Positions 35,345-47,345 of a stretch of 64,000 nucleotides of DNA are shown here, piece after piece. Below the pieces are notes generated by a model, which was not told the DNA's origin, searched no databases, and saw nothing but the letters and a program-made list of their open reading frames with translations. The stretch's first letter is position 1. The number at the start of each line of letters is the position of its first letter. Both the position numbers and the translations under genes were made by a program. Source of the DNA: Magnolia sinica (lineage: Eukaryota > Streptophyta > Magnoliopsida > Magnoliales > Magnoliaceae); the NCBI RefSeq assembly GCF_029962835.1, contig NC_080582.1:19972032-20036031 (forward strand). Direction: 5' to 3'.

Positions 35345-36157
35345 TGAATGTTACTTGTAAGTTAGATAATTAGTTACTCATTTGAAGATTTTTATGTGGC
35401 CATGCATAGATGTGGTGTGTTTTTGGTGGCATAAAAATCGCTCAAATTGTCCCATTTTTGGACAGTTCAAGGTTAAATGGATAGTATGCTTTCATATAAT
35501 TTGTTTAAATGTTCATGCCTGATCTGCGGTCCATGTCCTTGTTTCTCTCTGGATGTGTTTCTTCTATTTCGTATCCAATGTCAAATATCTTTACATTGCT
35601 TCAGATATTTGGCATCGGAATGTAACGTAAGATCAACTTATCTGGAGAGGCATGGGGAGATGCTGCCGGATTTTTGGCGTGGACGTTTAAATGGGAATAT
35701 GAAAGTATTACAATCTATCCAACCTTGGATGGGTAACTAATTTAGGATTTAATTGTTACTTGTAAGTTAGATAATTAGTTACCCGTTTGAGGATTTCTAT
35801 GTGGCCATACATAGATATATGGTGTTTTTGGTGGCATAGAAATTGCTTAAATTGTCCCTTTTTTGACAGTTCAAGGTTAGATGGATAGTATGCTTTCATA
35901 TAACCTATTTAAATGTTCATGCCTGATCCGCGGTCCATCTCCTCGTTTCTCTCTGGATATGTTTCTTTCGTTTCGTATCCAATGCCAAATATCTTTACAT
36001 TGCTTTAGATATTTGGCATCGGAATGTAACGTAAGATCAACTTATCTGGAGAGGCATGGGGAGATGTTGCCGGATTTTTGGCGTGGATGTTTCAATGGGA
36101 ATATGAAAGTATTATAATTTATCCAACCTTGGATGGGTAAGTAATTTAGGATTTAGT
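35345..36157 (+). repeat. 404-bp tandem duplication upstream of the hAT transposase
   Basis: Two copies lie head to tail, from about 35350 and about 35754. They share 'gttacttgtaagttagataa', 'atggatagtatgctttcata' and 'ccaaccttggatgggtaa'. The offset between matching positions is 404 bp (for example 35477 and 35881). Identity is high, about 95% by eye. Each copy holds an open frame of 78-87 codons reading 'YLERHGEMLPDFWRG', but no family is recognisable. Confidence 0.9.
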
Positions 36158-36282
36158 ATAACTCTATTAGCATTAGATTGCTAATGCTAATATGATTTAG
36201 TATATTTCAACTATCAGATGGAAAGTGAGGGCCTTTCCAATACCCTTCCCCGGCCCCTGATGGTCAGTTAATTACATCACCT

Positions 36283-38228
36283 ATGATCCTTGAAAATGAA
36301 GGATTAGGTCTTAAACATGAAGAGGTGCCCGTCGACGTCGTTGATACTAGTACCACACAATCACATGTTGTGGGAAAATCGAAGAAGAGGTCTGAAGTGT
36401 GGGAAGATTTTGAAGAAGTAACCCTGAAGAACGACCAAGTGAGGATACAATGCAAGCATTGCAAGAGTTATTACACTAAGCAAGCAGATGGTTCAACCAC
36501 AACGTTGAAGAAACATATTTCAAGGTGTCATAAAAAGGTGAGAAGTACGACAAGGCAACAAACACTTTCATTTTCATAATCTGCAGAGGGTCCGTCATTG
36601 TCTATCTACAAGTATGATAGAGAGTCAGCGAATGAGTAGACGGCCAAGTTAATTATTATAGATGAAAGACCATTTCAGATAGTAGAGAGTATTGCTTTTG
36701 TTGGACTAGCCAGATGCCTTAACCCCAAATACGAGAAGGTCTCTCGTACAACAATCAAGAGGGTGTGTATGAAGATGTATGAAGGCGAGAAGGTCAAGTT
36801 GAAAGGAGAGTTGAAAACGATTTTCCAAATTAGCCTGACATCAGATTTGTGGATGGCATCCAATCAACGAAAGGGGTATATGTTCGTAACTGCTCACTAC
36901 GTTGATGCTGAATGGAGGCTTTGCAAGAGAATAATAAACTTTCGTTATCTTGCGCCTCTTCATAGTGGTTTGATAATTTCAGACTGCATACACAGATGTC
37001 TTATGGAGTGGGGAATTGAGAAGAAGATCTCCACAATTACTCTAGACAATGCCTCTGCAAATGATAGCGTGATAATTAATTTGCGCAACCAGTTTAAGGC
37101 TACCGATGACCTGTATTTCGGTGGAAAGATATTTCGTGTTAGGTGTTGTTCCCTCTCCTAAACTTGATTGTACAAGATGGCCTTAAAACAATCGATCCAA
37201 TGATCGAGAATATAAGAGAGAGTGTGAAGTACATACGAGGGTCATCTTCACGATTACATGTATGGAATGAGATCGTGAAGCAGTTGAATTTTTCAACTTA
37301 GAGAACGATGAAGTTGGACGTCACGACACGTTGGAATTCAACTTTTGAAATGTTGGATTCAGTAATAGATTTGAGACCCGCATTCTCTCACTATGCAGAG
37401 CGTGATAGTGTGTATACTTGGCTGCCTTCTGAAGATGATTGGTCAAGAGCTGAATCAGTTCGTAAGTTCCTTTCTGTTTTTTACAACTGCACGAAGAAAT
37501 TTTCAGGTTGCAAATATCCAACAACAAATATATTTCTGCCTGAACTTTGGAAGGTAAAAGAAGCCTTGCGCAAAAGCAGTAGTAGACAAGACTTTTTACA
37601 CTTTATGGCCATGGGTATGCAAGTAAAGTTTGATAAGTATTGGTCTGAGTGTAGTCTGGTAATGGGTATTGCGGTCGTTCTTGATCCCCGATACAAGATG
37701 TATATAGTTGGCTTCATATGTAACAAGTTGTATGGTTCAATGGGTGTTGGTGAGGCTGAAAAGATTTCTGATGCAATTAGTGAATTGTACAATTTGTATG
37801 TGTGTGCCTCAAAAGAACAATCTCCTCAAGTGGGTTCTAGTTCTGCTGTTGATGAATCGTAAGAAGACACGGCAGATGATTTCATGTCTTACTATGCACA
37901 GCTGAAAGGGACTCAAGTACAGATGCCTAGATCAGAACTTGAAGACTATCTCAAGGAGGATCTTCTAGTTCTAAACAAAGGCGATGATTTTTATATTTTG
38001 GAGTGGTGGAGGACGAGATCTGGTAAGTTATAGTACCCTATACTCTTGTTAATGGCACGCGATATATTATCAATTCCAATTTCAACTGTGGCTTCAGAAT
38101 CCGCTTTTAGTACAGAGAGTAGGGTCGTAAGCAAGTATGGAAGCTCACTTACACCTAAATCGGTTGAAGCGCTCATTTGTACTCAGGATTGGCTGCGTTC
38201 TGATGTGGGGGAAAGAGACCTCTATTGA
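36283..38228 (+). pseudogene. hAT transposase (BED finger, RICESLEEPER/Ac-like), broken
   Basis: The N-terminal BED zinc finger reads 'IQCKHCKSYYTKQADGS' with His and Cys ligands after it (36440-36535). The RNase H-like core is marked by 'LTSDLWMASNQRKGYMFVTA' (Asp of SDLW), 'ITLDNASAND' and 'DVTTRWNSTFEML'. The C-terminal hAT dimerisation domain reads 'IPISTVASESAFSTESRVV' (38075-38200). The frame is broken by stops at about 36577, 36637, 37297, 37860 and 38029, and by a frameshift near 37150 (RCC-SLLNLIVQDGL). The order and length fit plant Ac-like transposases of 650-700 residues. A transposase of this class cuts and pastes hAT elements; this copy is dead. A gypsy-type LTR lies immediately downstream. 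Confidence 0.9.
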
Positions 38229-38424
38229 TGAGGAGTTAGATGAAGAGGAGAGTAACAAGATTGATGAGACAGTACCTGCAGCTGCAATATGATTTTGATG
38301 CCTTCTAATTTTGTTATATCATGTTATTTGTAATTTTGTTAAAATAGTTACATTGAAGTTTTATGGTTATGTCTTATGGGTGGATGAATATTTCACTTTT
38401 TTCATTAGTACTATTCAATTTGCG

Positions 38425-41400
38425 CGTGACCCTAAGTCGTATCCTGTAGATTTGAGTCAACTTAATCCTATACTTGTTCCATTGCGACTGCACCGTCACC
38501 GCGGTTCCAATGCCGCATCTTGCATATCGATCCGATACTCTGGCGAGGAGATGTGAATCGACATTTATTTCAAAGAAACACAACGCGTTTGTAATCTCAA
38601 GAGAATCTCTACAACATGTCCCATCAATCAATCACTCAAATCAATCAATCAATCACCTCATGTCAAGTACACCCACTCATGCTTTCTTTCTCCACAAGTC
38701 AAGTACACCATCACCTCACCCATCACTCATATCCATCACCCATCTCTCACTCTCTCTCCTTACAACCCTCTCTCTCCCTTTCTCTTCACATTTTCCAAGC
38801 AACACCAAGAGAGAAAAATGTGGATGTCCAAGCTTTTCTAAGGTGAGAAAGAGAGTTTGTGTGGCCCACTTTCCCATCCCAAAAAAAACCTTCATCCTAG
38901 CCATTCAACTCTCATCACCCTCCATCAAAGTGAAGCACAAGGAGATTGGCTTTCCATCGGATCAAAAAGATCAAATGGTAGGTGCTTCTATAGGCTAGTC
39001 TTCATGTTTTTATGATGGGCCAAGTGTGGCCTACCGATCGATGGTATGGATCTCACTTTGGACCCTAAGATGTGGCCGATGGCCCACCTTGATGCTCATT
39101 ATCATTCCATGATGGCGCCATTCTCCATGGACCCCATCATGATGTTTACTTTATAATTTGAAAAGGGGTCATTTAGACCTTCTATTTCGGTAGAGAACGG
39201 ATCTCCACCGTTGATTTTGATCGGTAGGCCCACATGTATTGAGACCCACTTGATGTATGATTGAATGCTTAAAAAGGAGGGCCATAGTGTTGGGGTCCCT
39301 CCATCACACGTGTGTCCCACTTTTTCTCTCTCTCCCTCTCTCTTTCATTTCATCCTATTGTATGTGATGATATGGCCATGTGGCTCACCCGGATGGACCC
39401 CACCATGAAGCATGTATTTGATCCCAAGCCATTTGTAGGTGGGGCCCACTTTACATATGTGTTGTGTCCACACCATCCATCATTTGGTGGCCCACTTGAG
39501 CAGGGCCCACCTTGTAAAGCCGTTTGCCCAAAACCGGACGCTGGACGTTAGTTGAAAAAACAAACAAATATTGGCTTGATTCTCAAGCTTTGGAGAGGGT
39601 TGCTCGTGCAGGCCTCACCTTGGTGCATGTTTTTAATCCAAGCCGTCCATTCCTTTCCTTAGCTCATTTTAGGCGTTGAGCCGAAAAATGAGGTTAATCC
39701 GACTCTCAAGGGGCCATAACATAGAAAAATAGTGGTTTTCACCGTTGAAAGTCACTCCAATGTTTTTACACACCGAAATACGCTCAATATTGGGCTTGTT
39801 GGATCTGTTATTAGTTGCAGAATTTAATGGGTGGGGTGGATTCTACTGATATGGGCCCCACATAAGAAAAACCTCAGAAAAATAATAATAAAAATAAAAA
39901 TGAAACAGTCAGAGGACGTCAGCGACGTCCTGATGCTTTTGACGTTGGAAGGGGTCCTAGCCATGGGCCCCACCATGATGTGTGTCCATCATCAACACCG
40001 TGTAATTGTTGGGTTCCCTTTAGGACAGTGGCCCCCCCAAGAATCAGCTATATTTGGGACACAGGTGGCCCACATCACATGAAACAATGTGGATGAACGT
40101 CTGCCATTGAAACCCTTTTCTGGGTCACAGAAGGTTTTGGAACATTATGAAATTTGTTTTTCCTATTCATCTGGGTCCGTGTGACCTTATCAATGGATTG
40201 GATGGAAAGTAAACGTTATGGTGGGCCCCACATGGGACCCGCACTAATGTATGTGTTTTTATTCACATCGTCCACGGCTGTGGACGGTGGGAACCACCAT
40301 GGTGTATGTGCTCTGTCCACACCGTCCAAAAAACTGGACGGTGGGACCCACCCAATTATGTATGCGTTGTATTCACGCCGTCCACTGTTTGGGCGGTGGG
40401 GTCCACCATGATGCATGTGTTGCATCCAAACTGTCCCACCACTTTGAAAGCTCATTTATGGCATGAGCTAAAGAATGAGCCAGATCCATAAGTTCAAGTG
40501 GACCCCACCATTTAAAATAGTGGGGATAGTGACATTCACCGTTTAAAACTTCCTAAGGGCCACGACAGTTCCGATCAAGATGATGTGTTGCCTTCATCTA
40601 CCTCCATGTTAACTTATAAATAGGTTGGATCCCAAAAATACATAACGATGGGCCCCTATAGGATTTTTAACGGTGGAAATCATTATCACCATTGATATTT
40701 GGAGTGCGGTCCAGTTGATCTTTTGATATGATTCATTTGTATATATTATATATACATTTTGATTTATTTGTGGCCATCCATTGAGGGCCACCTTGGTATA
40801 TATATAAGGCCCATGTGATTAGGCCCATTTTGATTTATTTGTGGCCGTCCATTGAGGCCCACCTTGGTATATATATAAGGCCCATGTGATTAGGCCCATC
40901 TTAATTTATTTATGGCCGTCCATTGAGGCCCACCTTGGTATATGTATAAGGCCCATGTGATTAGGCCCATCTTGATCTATCTGTGGCCGTCCATTGAGGA
41001 CCACCTTGGTATATGTATGAGGCCCATCTTGATTTATTTGTGGCCATCCATTGAGTCCCACCTTGGTATATATATAAGGCCCAAGTGATTAGGCCCATCT
41101 TGATGTAGTAATGGCCCATCCGCTGAGGCCCACCTTGATATATATGAGACCCATATTATGAGGCCCATTTGATGTATTGGAGGCCCATGGGTTGAGGCCC
41201 AATGGGATGTACATAAGGCCATTGTAATGTGATTCCACCATGGTTTATGTAATGATGTTTATGGCGGGCTGTGCCTAAGGAACAATGTTGGTTTGACGTC
41301 TACATTGTAAGGATGATGTTGGTTAAATGTCCGCATTGTCACTCTCCCTTGGGCCCATTGATAGGCCCATACTGGTTACGTGTAGGTCGTCTAGGCTCAT

Positions 41401-43075
41401 ATTCGTTGCAAAGATAGTTCATCATTCTATAAAATGCTTAGTATAACTGCATGATTCATGCCCATATGCATCATATGTATGCCTGATATAAGGAATGTTT
41501 GATCATAGCATACACCATTGGGCAGACTATTTACGAGACTCCTTATGAGATGGAGCGCCCACATTATCGCGTGGTAGCGCGAGATTGTTGCATGATTGTA
41601 TGGTATGACTCATGCATCTTGCATTGTGAGTTATGATCACCGTACGCCCTAGCGACATCAGGGCCGTAGCCTCCACAGGTACATCGTGGAGGGCTAAATG
41701 GGACACCGAAAATACTTGATTTTATCACTGTGGGCACTTAGGATGTCCTTGGATGAAAATTTCAGAATCTCCGACGCCAGGAGGTGCCCCAACAACTAGA
41801 CTAAGTGGAACATAAGCGCCCGAGTGCCGAATACCAGTAAGACTCATTTTTCACTGTGTCGTGGTCGGTTGGGAGGGGGTGTGGCCTTATCTGCCCGAGT
41901 GAGGGGGCTATAAGCTAGGCTGAGTATGACCAACTCATAAATGGGTCTACTATCGACGAGCTGGGTAGGTATTGGCAGACTACTGGTCAGGCGGATAGTG
42001 AGGTCTATTCCGCTCGCTGGGCTGTGCAGCTAGGGAGGAGGCAGTCGGTGTCGAGTGTAATAGACCCCAGTGATTTTTCCAAAGAGCAATCGTACTGCTA
42101 TGTGGACTTATTGAGTAGGAATTGCATCCATTCATTCATTTATCCACCATCCACTCGGGCTGGTGGTACGTAACTATTTGTTACGTGTACCTTCGCATGG
42201 CCAGGATTTCGGTTGGGCGCGCGATTAACCTGAGATCAGGAGTTTACCACATTGAGTCGGACTATCTAAATTTAGGTATGAGACTGGTTTGGATAGAAGT
42301 CCTTGTGATGGACCCCATATCTGTGATACTTCATACTATCATCCCGACTTCACATTCCGGCATGGTCATTTCATTCGCACCGCATATTACATTGCATCGC
42401 ATCCTCACTTAGCATTTTGTGTTACTATGTTTTTGCACTTATATGGCCTAGATGAGGTTGATGGTATTCTGGACTCGTTGGGGTTTGCATATTGCATTTG
42501 CATCCTCGGCATCTATTATTGTCTTATTATGTTTTGCATCGCATAGCTTTGATATACGCTGATAGTACTCATGGACTTACCAAGTATATTTCCGCTTACT
42601 CGATATCGTATGATTCATGATCTTGTCGATATTTTTGCTTATTCCGATTGTGTATGATTTATGGGCTTTATGATATACTTGACACTTTTCTTGTGCACAC
42701 ACTTACACCACTCTCTAAGCTTTACATAAGCTTATGCATGATAGATGCATGCAGTGATGTTAGGTTGCAACGGTGTTGAGCTTAGAGCGTGCGGCGGTAT
42801 TCGGAGCTTGATTTTTAATTTATGTATTTCCTTTTCAGATTGTACTCAAATGATTATATTAGTGGATATGTGATGATGATGTTGCCTTTATGACTTTGTT
42901 ATACTTATGGTTATACTCCATTACAAAAATTCATACCGAAAATCCTCCTTGTAGGATCTCGGGATCGAAATCGGGCACGTGAGTGCCGGAATCCGAGAAT
43001 GGGGAATTACGGAGGCTGTCGGCACAGATTCGGCGATCGGGACTATTGTGAGCCCGTTTTCCAAGTTTGGAGCGT
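38425..43075 (+). mobile_element. gypsy-type LTR (family L1), about 4.6 kb, plus strand
   Basis: It is homologous, in reverse orientation, to 17860-21942. Shared blocks are 'accgcggttccaatgccg' near 38497, 'caatcaatc' followed by 'tcaagtacac', 'gtggcccactt', 'ccggacgctggacgtt', a gggcct-repeat part, 'caggcggatagtgaggt' near 41990, 'aatcctccttgtag' near 42943 and 'ttcggcgatcggga' near 43029. No gag or pol is attached. The left edge is decayed, so 38425 is approximate. Open frames such as 38474-38998 are within it and are not genes. Confidence 0.7.
40757..41100 (+). repeat. 71-bp tandem repeat, five units
   Basis: 'tggcc(a/g)tccattgagg' recurs at 40771, 40842, 40913, 40984 and 41041: three 71-bp periods and one 57-bp period in which 'atgtgattaggccc' is missing. 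It lies within the L1 LTR and has the gggcct-type words of the 19.3-19.7 kb repeats. Confidence 0.9.
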
Positions 43076-43099
43076 GAAATATGTCATCAGAAGATGATG

Positions 43100-43950
43100 T
43101 ATCGGCGGATATTTGAGTTATGGAGTCTAAACCTACTCCCAGGATGAAAAGATAAAGTTGAAATGTAAGTTGTGTGGAAACAGTTTGTTAACAAAACAAA
43201 TCGACTCAAATTACATTTGGTTTGTCGAGGAGGAGACGCCGCACCATGTAGCAAAGCTTCTCAGGGGGTCCGAGATTTATTTAGAGCCATTCTCGATTCT
43301 AATACGAAGACTTCCCACACCCCCCACCCTGTAACTATAACCAATACAACTAACCAAAGAATATATAGAAGTATGGCTATTATAATGAAGAAGGGTTTAG
43401 CAGAGGAACTGCAACTGCCTCTGGCTCTAGTTCCAGGCCTTCCACAACCACAATTAGTAAAGAAAAAGAACATGAGAGAATTTTAAGGGAGTAAGAATAA
43501 TGAGATTATAAAGAAGCCGTCAAAGAAAGCATGCAAATGACATACAGATCAAGAAGTACCAGACAACAACATCCACCTCCGAGACAACATGATGCTGAAG
43601 CAGGCACAAGTAAACCATCAAAGTTTGTTAAAAGTCTTGTAGCATTTTATAGGCTATTGGGAATCCCGTACAAATCGGATCATAAAAAGCGTCTGAAAAA
43701 AGTTCTTGCATCTGTGAATGAGGACGATGGGAAGAGATCCCCACCATCCGATTCAGCAGAGGTGAACGACCATTTGTTGGACACATCCAGCTCGGAGTCG
43801 CCCAAGAGTTCTCCTGCAATTGAATCTATAAAAAGAGAACTGAAGGATGAAGCTGGTGACAAAGGTGGAGGTGGAAGAGGGGGTTACTATTACGGACAAG
43901 GTTCATATAGTTATATGCCACAAAGGCATTCATCATATAGAGGGTATTGA
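43100..43950 (+). pseudogene. BED-type zinc-finger (hAT-like) pseudogene with core missing
   Basis: From 43148 one frame reads KIKLKCKLCGN, the Cys pair of a BED-type finger. After a one-frame slip near 43185 a second frame reads NRLKLHLVCRGGDAAPCSKAS, with the His and Cys ligands. A further part (43531-43950) ends in a Gly/Tyr-rich tail, 'GGGGRGGYYYGQGSYSYMPQ', then a stop. Gly/Tyr-rich tails are familiar in DUF659/hAT proteins. The DUF659/RNase H core expected between finger and tail is absent, so this looks like an internally deleted, frameshifted copy. The tail assignment is inference. Confidence 0.5.
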
Positions 43951-44119
43951 ATGTATGAAAGTTTTACCTAATCTATATGTCAGTATATTCATGTTAGGTT
44001 TTTTTACTTTTGATTTTGGACATGATGTTGGACATGGTTTATGTCAGTATGTGCATGTTACCTAATCTTTTTCTTTTTCTTTCTTTCTTTCTTTCTTTAT
44101 TATTTTTTAAATTTTAGCT

Positions 44120-44270
44120 TAAAGTGTGTTTGGTACCAAATTTCATGAAAATCTGCACCAAATTAGACTGATTAGTCATGAAATTTCATGGTATTTGCCA
44201 CGACCATAACAATTTTTTATCTATACAACTTCTTAACATCTTGGTTGCATTAAATATCATGTCTAATGTG
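44120..44270. mobile_element. MITE related to 34745-34845, inverted
   Basis: 'gtgtttggtaccaaatttca' and 'ccaaattagactgattagtc' are the reverse complement of blocks at 34745-34845. A (CTTT)n run lies at 44070-44098. 44271-45044 has no defended gene; an optional exon-like block is near 44590-44631. Confidence 0.5.
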
Positions 44271-45044
44271 GCACAAAATATCATGATATTTTCATGAAAT
44301 AATCGTGCAATCTAACACATTGTCTCAATAACTTTTGTTTTGTGGGCTATTGATGGTGATTTTCAAGGTAGCCACCATCAGGTTTCAAGATATTTTTCTT
44401 CTTAGAAAATGTGATTGAATGGAGTGTTCTAGTGTTCTCCTGCTTAGGTAAGTTTGTTTTGTCCTTTCTTGTACTCTATTTATTCCCAAAGGGAGCTGTA
44501 AGATTCTCCTTTTTCTCATGTCAAACTTCAACTCTTGTAGCATTGAGCAAGGTTCTCGTTGATTTGGATTGACTTGGTTCTAATATTAGTCACAAAAATG
44601 CAAACACTTCCCTGCATTTGTCGACTGATCAGGCAAGTGGAACACACACCCTTTGTTTTATTTTTATTTTTTTCATGCACTTAAATTTAGATTGTCCAAA
44701 TCGTGGGGTTGGTTGTGGATGGAGCATTTCAAATTGAGCACCATCCTATAGCTTGCTATCAAATGGATGCTTCAGATGAAGAAATTGTTCAATAGTCTAA
44801 ATTTAACGAATGAAATAAGATGGCTATGATCATTAATTAGTTCTGGTATCTGGCTATGCCCCACTATTTCAGTTTGGCATCAACATCTTCAAAACAGTAT
44901 CTATTGAACTGTCCGTGACCCGCTCTACATCAAATTGCAATTCACTACAATAGTGCAACCAAACACAGGTTAAAGGTATTTCTCTTTCATCATGTATCCT
45001 GTTTGATCCTTCATCTATTTGTTAATAACAATGCAATTTGGCAG

Positions 45045-46603
45045 GGCAAGGGACCAAAAGGCCAAGATGTTGGGAATTGATAACAATACTAGAACAAGCA
45101 TAAATGGAAGAACAAGCATAAATGCTAGGGCAATACTTGGTGGCACCCATCAAATGGATGGCTCAAATTTTCCAAACAGATCTGTAGTGTACATGTGAGT
45201 ATGTTTATCAATTCTGAGCTACACATGCTTGTGGGATTACCAAACAGATCTGTAGTGTACATGTGAGTAAAAGTGATACCTTATAGTTATATATTTTGCA
45301 TGATCATCTTGGTGTTATTAAGTCAATTTGAGTTTAAACATGGAGATTGAATGCTTTTAGGAAAATTTGTGGCCTTTTTTTACAAAAAATGTTTTACTTC
45401 AATTTATTTTCTTTTTATTTATTTATTGTCTTTCTGATATTTTTCTGGTGGGTTATTAGATGAAGATTTCAAAATACTATCGCTATTTTGTGTAAGAAGC
45501 AACATTCGATCTCTCCTAGATTTTGGGTTTGTTAAGTTCTGCAAGAAGTTCATATTGTGGGCATCGACTGATTTGATTGATTATGGAAATGGTTATGAAT
45601 AAGAGAAATTTTATCTTGCGGTGTCATATTCACTGCACATGTCTAGACATGTGATGATCAAGATATTTCACATGGTGGTCGCCACTTTGGATTTCCAAAA
45701 GTCGAAGATTAGATGATTGCAACTGTTTCAATTTTCTGCTATATATGGGCAATTGCCAATTTTCATTTGAACTGTTGTTTTTCTGGCCACCTATCAATTG
45801 CTAGGATGTCTGATTGTTGTGATTTTGGATCCCACTGAATAAACAGTCGGGATCAGCAGTTGCTGGTTGAATAATGAAATGCAACTCATGTGATATACTT
45901 CTCTGTGAATAATGCATTAAACTGTGATTTAAATTCTTTCCTAAAGATAATTTCAATGAAGTGGTATTCTGTAACTGATCGGTTCTATTTTTCTTCTTAT
46001 CCTTTTTTGCCAGTCATCTCCGGGGTGTAAAGAATTTCCTGGGAACAGTGTTACATCCCTCATTAGAGCAATTGCAGGTCAGTGCTTGGTTGATCTTACC
46101 AAACATTAGATAGATGTACCTATATGTTTTTCTTTGGGTTCCTTTTTTGAATTTCTTTTCACTAACTGTTTCTGTATACCTTTGCAGATTATCCAAGGGG
46201 AAGAAGAAGAAGAAGAAAAGAAGAGTTGCATTGGCTCTCCCTCTTCCTCAGATTCAACAAGAAGAAGCGATGCTATATCAAGGTACAAAATATATATATA
46301 TATATCTCTCTCTCTTGGATTGGATCCGAACCTGGGCCAATCCGATCCGACTTGGTTTTCCTGACCGAGTCGGACTCGGATCGGTCCAGGGCCACATGGG
46401 TTAGGATCGGATTGGGTCGAGTTGAGTGAGCTAACCGAGCTAGCTCGGTTGGTGTACACCCCTAAACGTCAGTGGCAATCCTAGTAATATTTGTATAAGA
46501 GCAAGGGTATTTTTGGTAATTGAATATTAAACATTTCTTAATTGATTTCAGGTATGATCTTGGGAAGGCATTTGCTTGCACTGAAGTAGTCCTTGGAATA
46601 TAA
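45045..46603 (+). CDS. putative spliced gene, 3' exons, function unknown
   Basis: Four blocks have splice-site-like edges and keep one frame: 45045-45194 (acceptor ttggcag, donor GTGAGT), 46014-46077 (T-rich acceptor ttttttgccag, donor GTCAGT), 46188-46282 (acceptor tttgcag, donor GTACAA) and 46552-46603 (acceptor gatttcag, stop TAA). The joins have phases 2, 0 and 2. The reading contains 'ARDQKAKMLGIDNN', then 'HLRGVKNFLGTVLHPS', an acidic run EEEEEE, a Ser-rich part and the end 'YDLGKAFACTEVVLGI'. About 119 codons are open. I recognise no family and the 5' exons are not found. The last intron contains a hAT-like fragment. It could be a real gene's end, a gene fragment or chance. Confidence 0.33.
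46310..46466. mobile_element. hAT-like fragment ending TGTACACCCCTA
   Basis: 'gagctaaccgagctagctcg' and 'ggtgtacacccctaaacg' match the end of the 13641-14198 element. The other end is lost. It lies in the last intron of the putative gene. Confidence 0.6.
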
Positions 46604-46669
46604 TTAATTAAAGAGTAGTACGGCACCACCGGATTCGCAACTTAGGTGGATTAGCTGTTACCTGGGTGA

Positions 46670-47345
46670 GATCGGATTAGGTGTTGCCCTTACTGAGTGA
46701 GGCCCACCTCGATGACTTTTTTGTATATCCACTTCGTCTATCCGTTTTCTCCTACCATTTTAGCACGTGATCCGAAAAATTAAGCAGATTCAGATCTTAG
46801 GTGGACCACACCACTAGAAACAGTGGTGAATGACCATCAAAAGATTCTTGTGAGCTAGAAAAGTTTTGGATCAAGCTGATATTTAAATTTTCCCTTCATC
46901 CAGGTCTAGGAAAAGAAACATTACAGTGGGCATTATTGTGGGCCCCAGAAATTTTTTAATGGTAGGCCTTCAATCACCACTGTTTCTTATGAGGTGGTCC
47001 ACCTGCGATTTGGATCTACTTTATTTTTGGAAACACGTCGTAAACTAGGCTGGAAAAACGGATGGACGATGTGGATATACAACACATCATTATGGTAATA
47101 CCTAGATCGCTCCCTAATTTATTGGCCGTGTAAAATGATCTCCTAAAATGGATGACGGTGTGGGTATAACAAATGCATCGGGGTTTCAACGGTGGTTGTT
47201 ACTGTTCCTATACTACTCTATGTGGTGTGGTCCACTTGAGCTTTGAATCTACCTTGGTTTTTTTGTTTCAAACCCTTAAATGGTCTCGTAAAATGAATAG
47301 ACAGTGTGGATATAACAAATACAGTGGCCCACAGAAGTTTGCCAC
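46670..47345. repeat. two GTGGGNCC-family MITE copies
   Basis: The first runs from 'gaggcccacctcgatgact' to 'ggatatacaacacatcatta' (about 47090). A right-half copy follows at 47130-47345, with 'tgtggtgtggtccacttgag'. 47346-48190 holds no recognisable gene; 'cggttcaatccgctccctt' at 47360 is the CGCAATCCGCTTCC-type end motif. Confidence 0.65.

Noticed and set aside
35477..36117. Two similar 78-87 codon open frames as paralogous genes
   Set aside because: They are the two units of one tandem duplication that includes non-coding DNA; no family is recognised.
38474..38998. 174-codon open frame
   Set aside because: It lies in the L1 LTR, in low-complexity 'tcaatcaatc/ctctctc' sequence, and the matching part of the sister LTR is not open in that frame.
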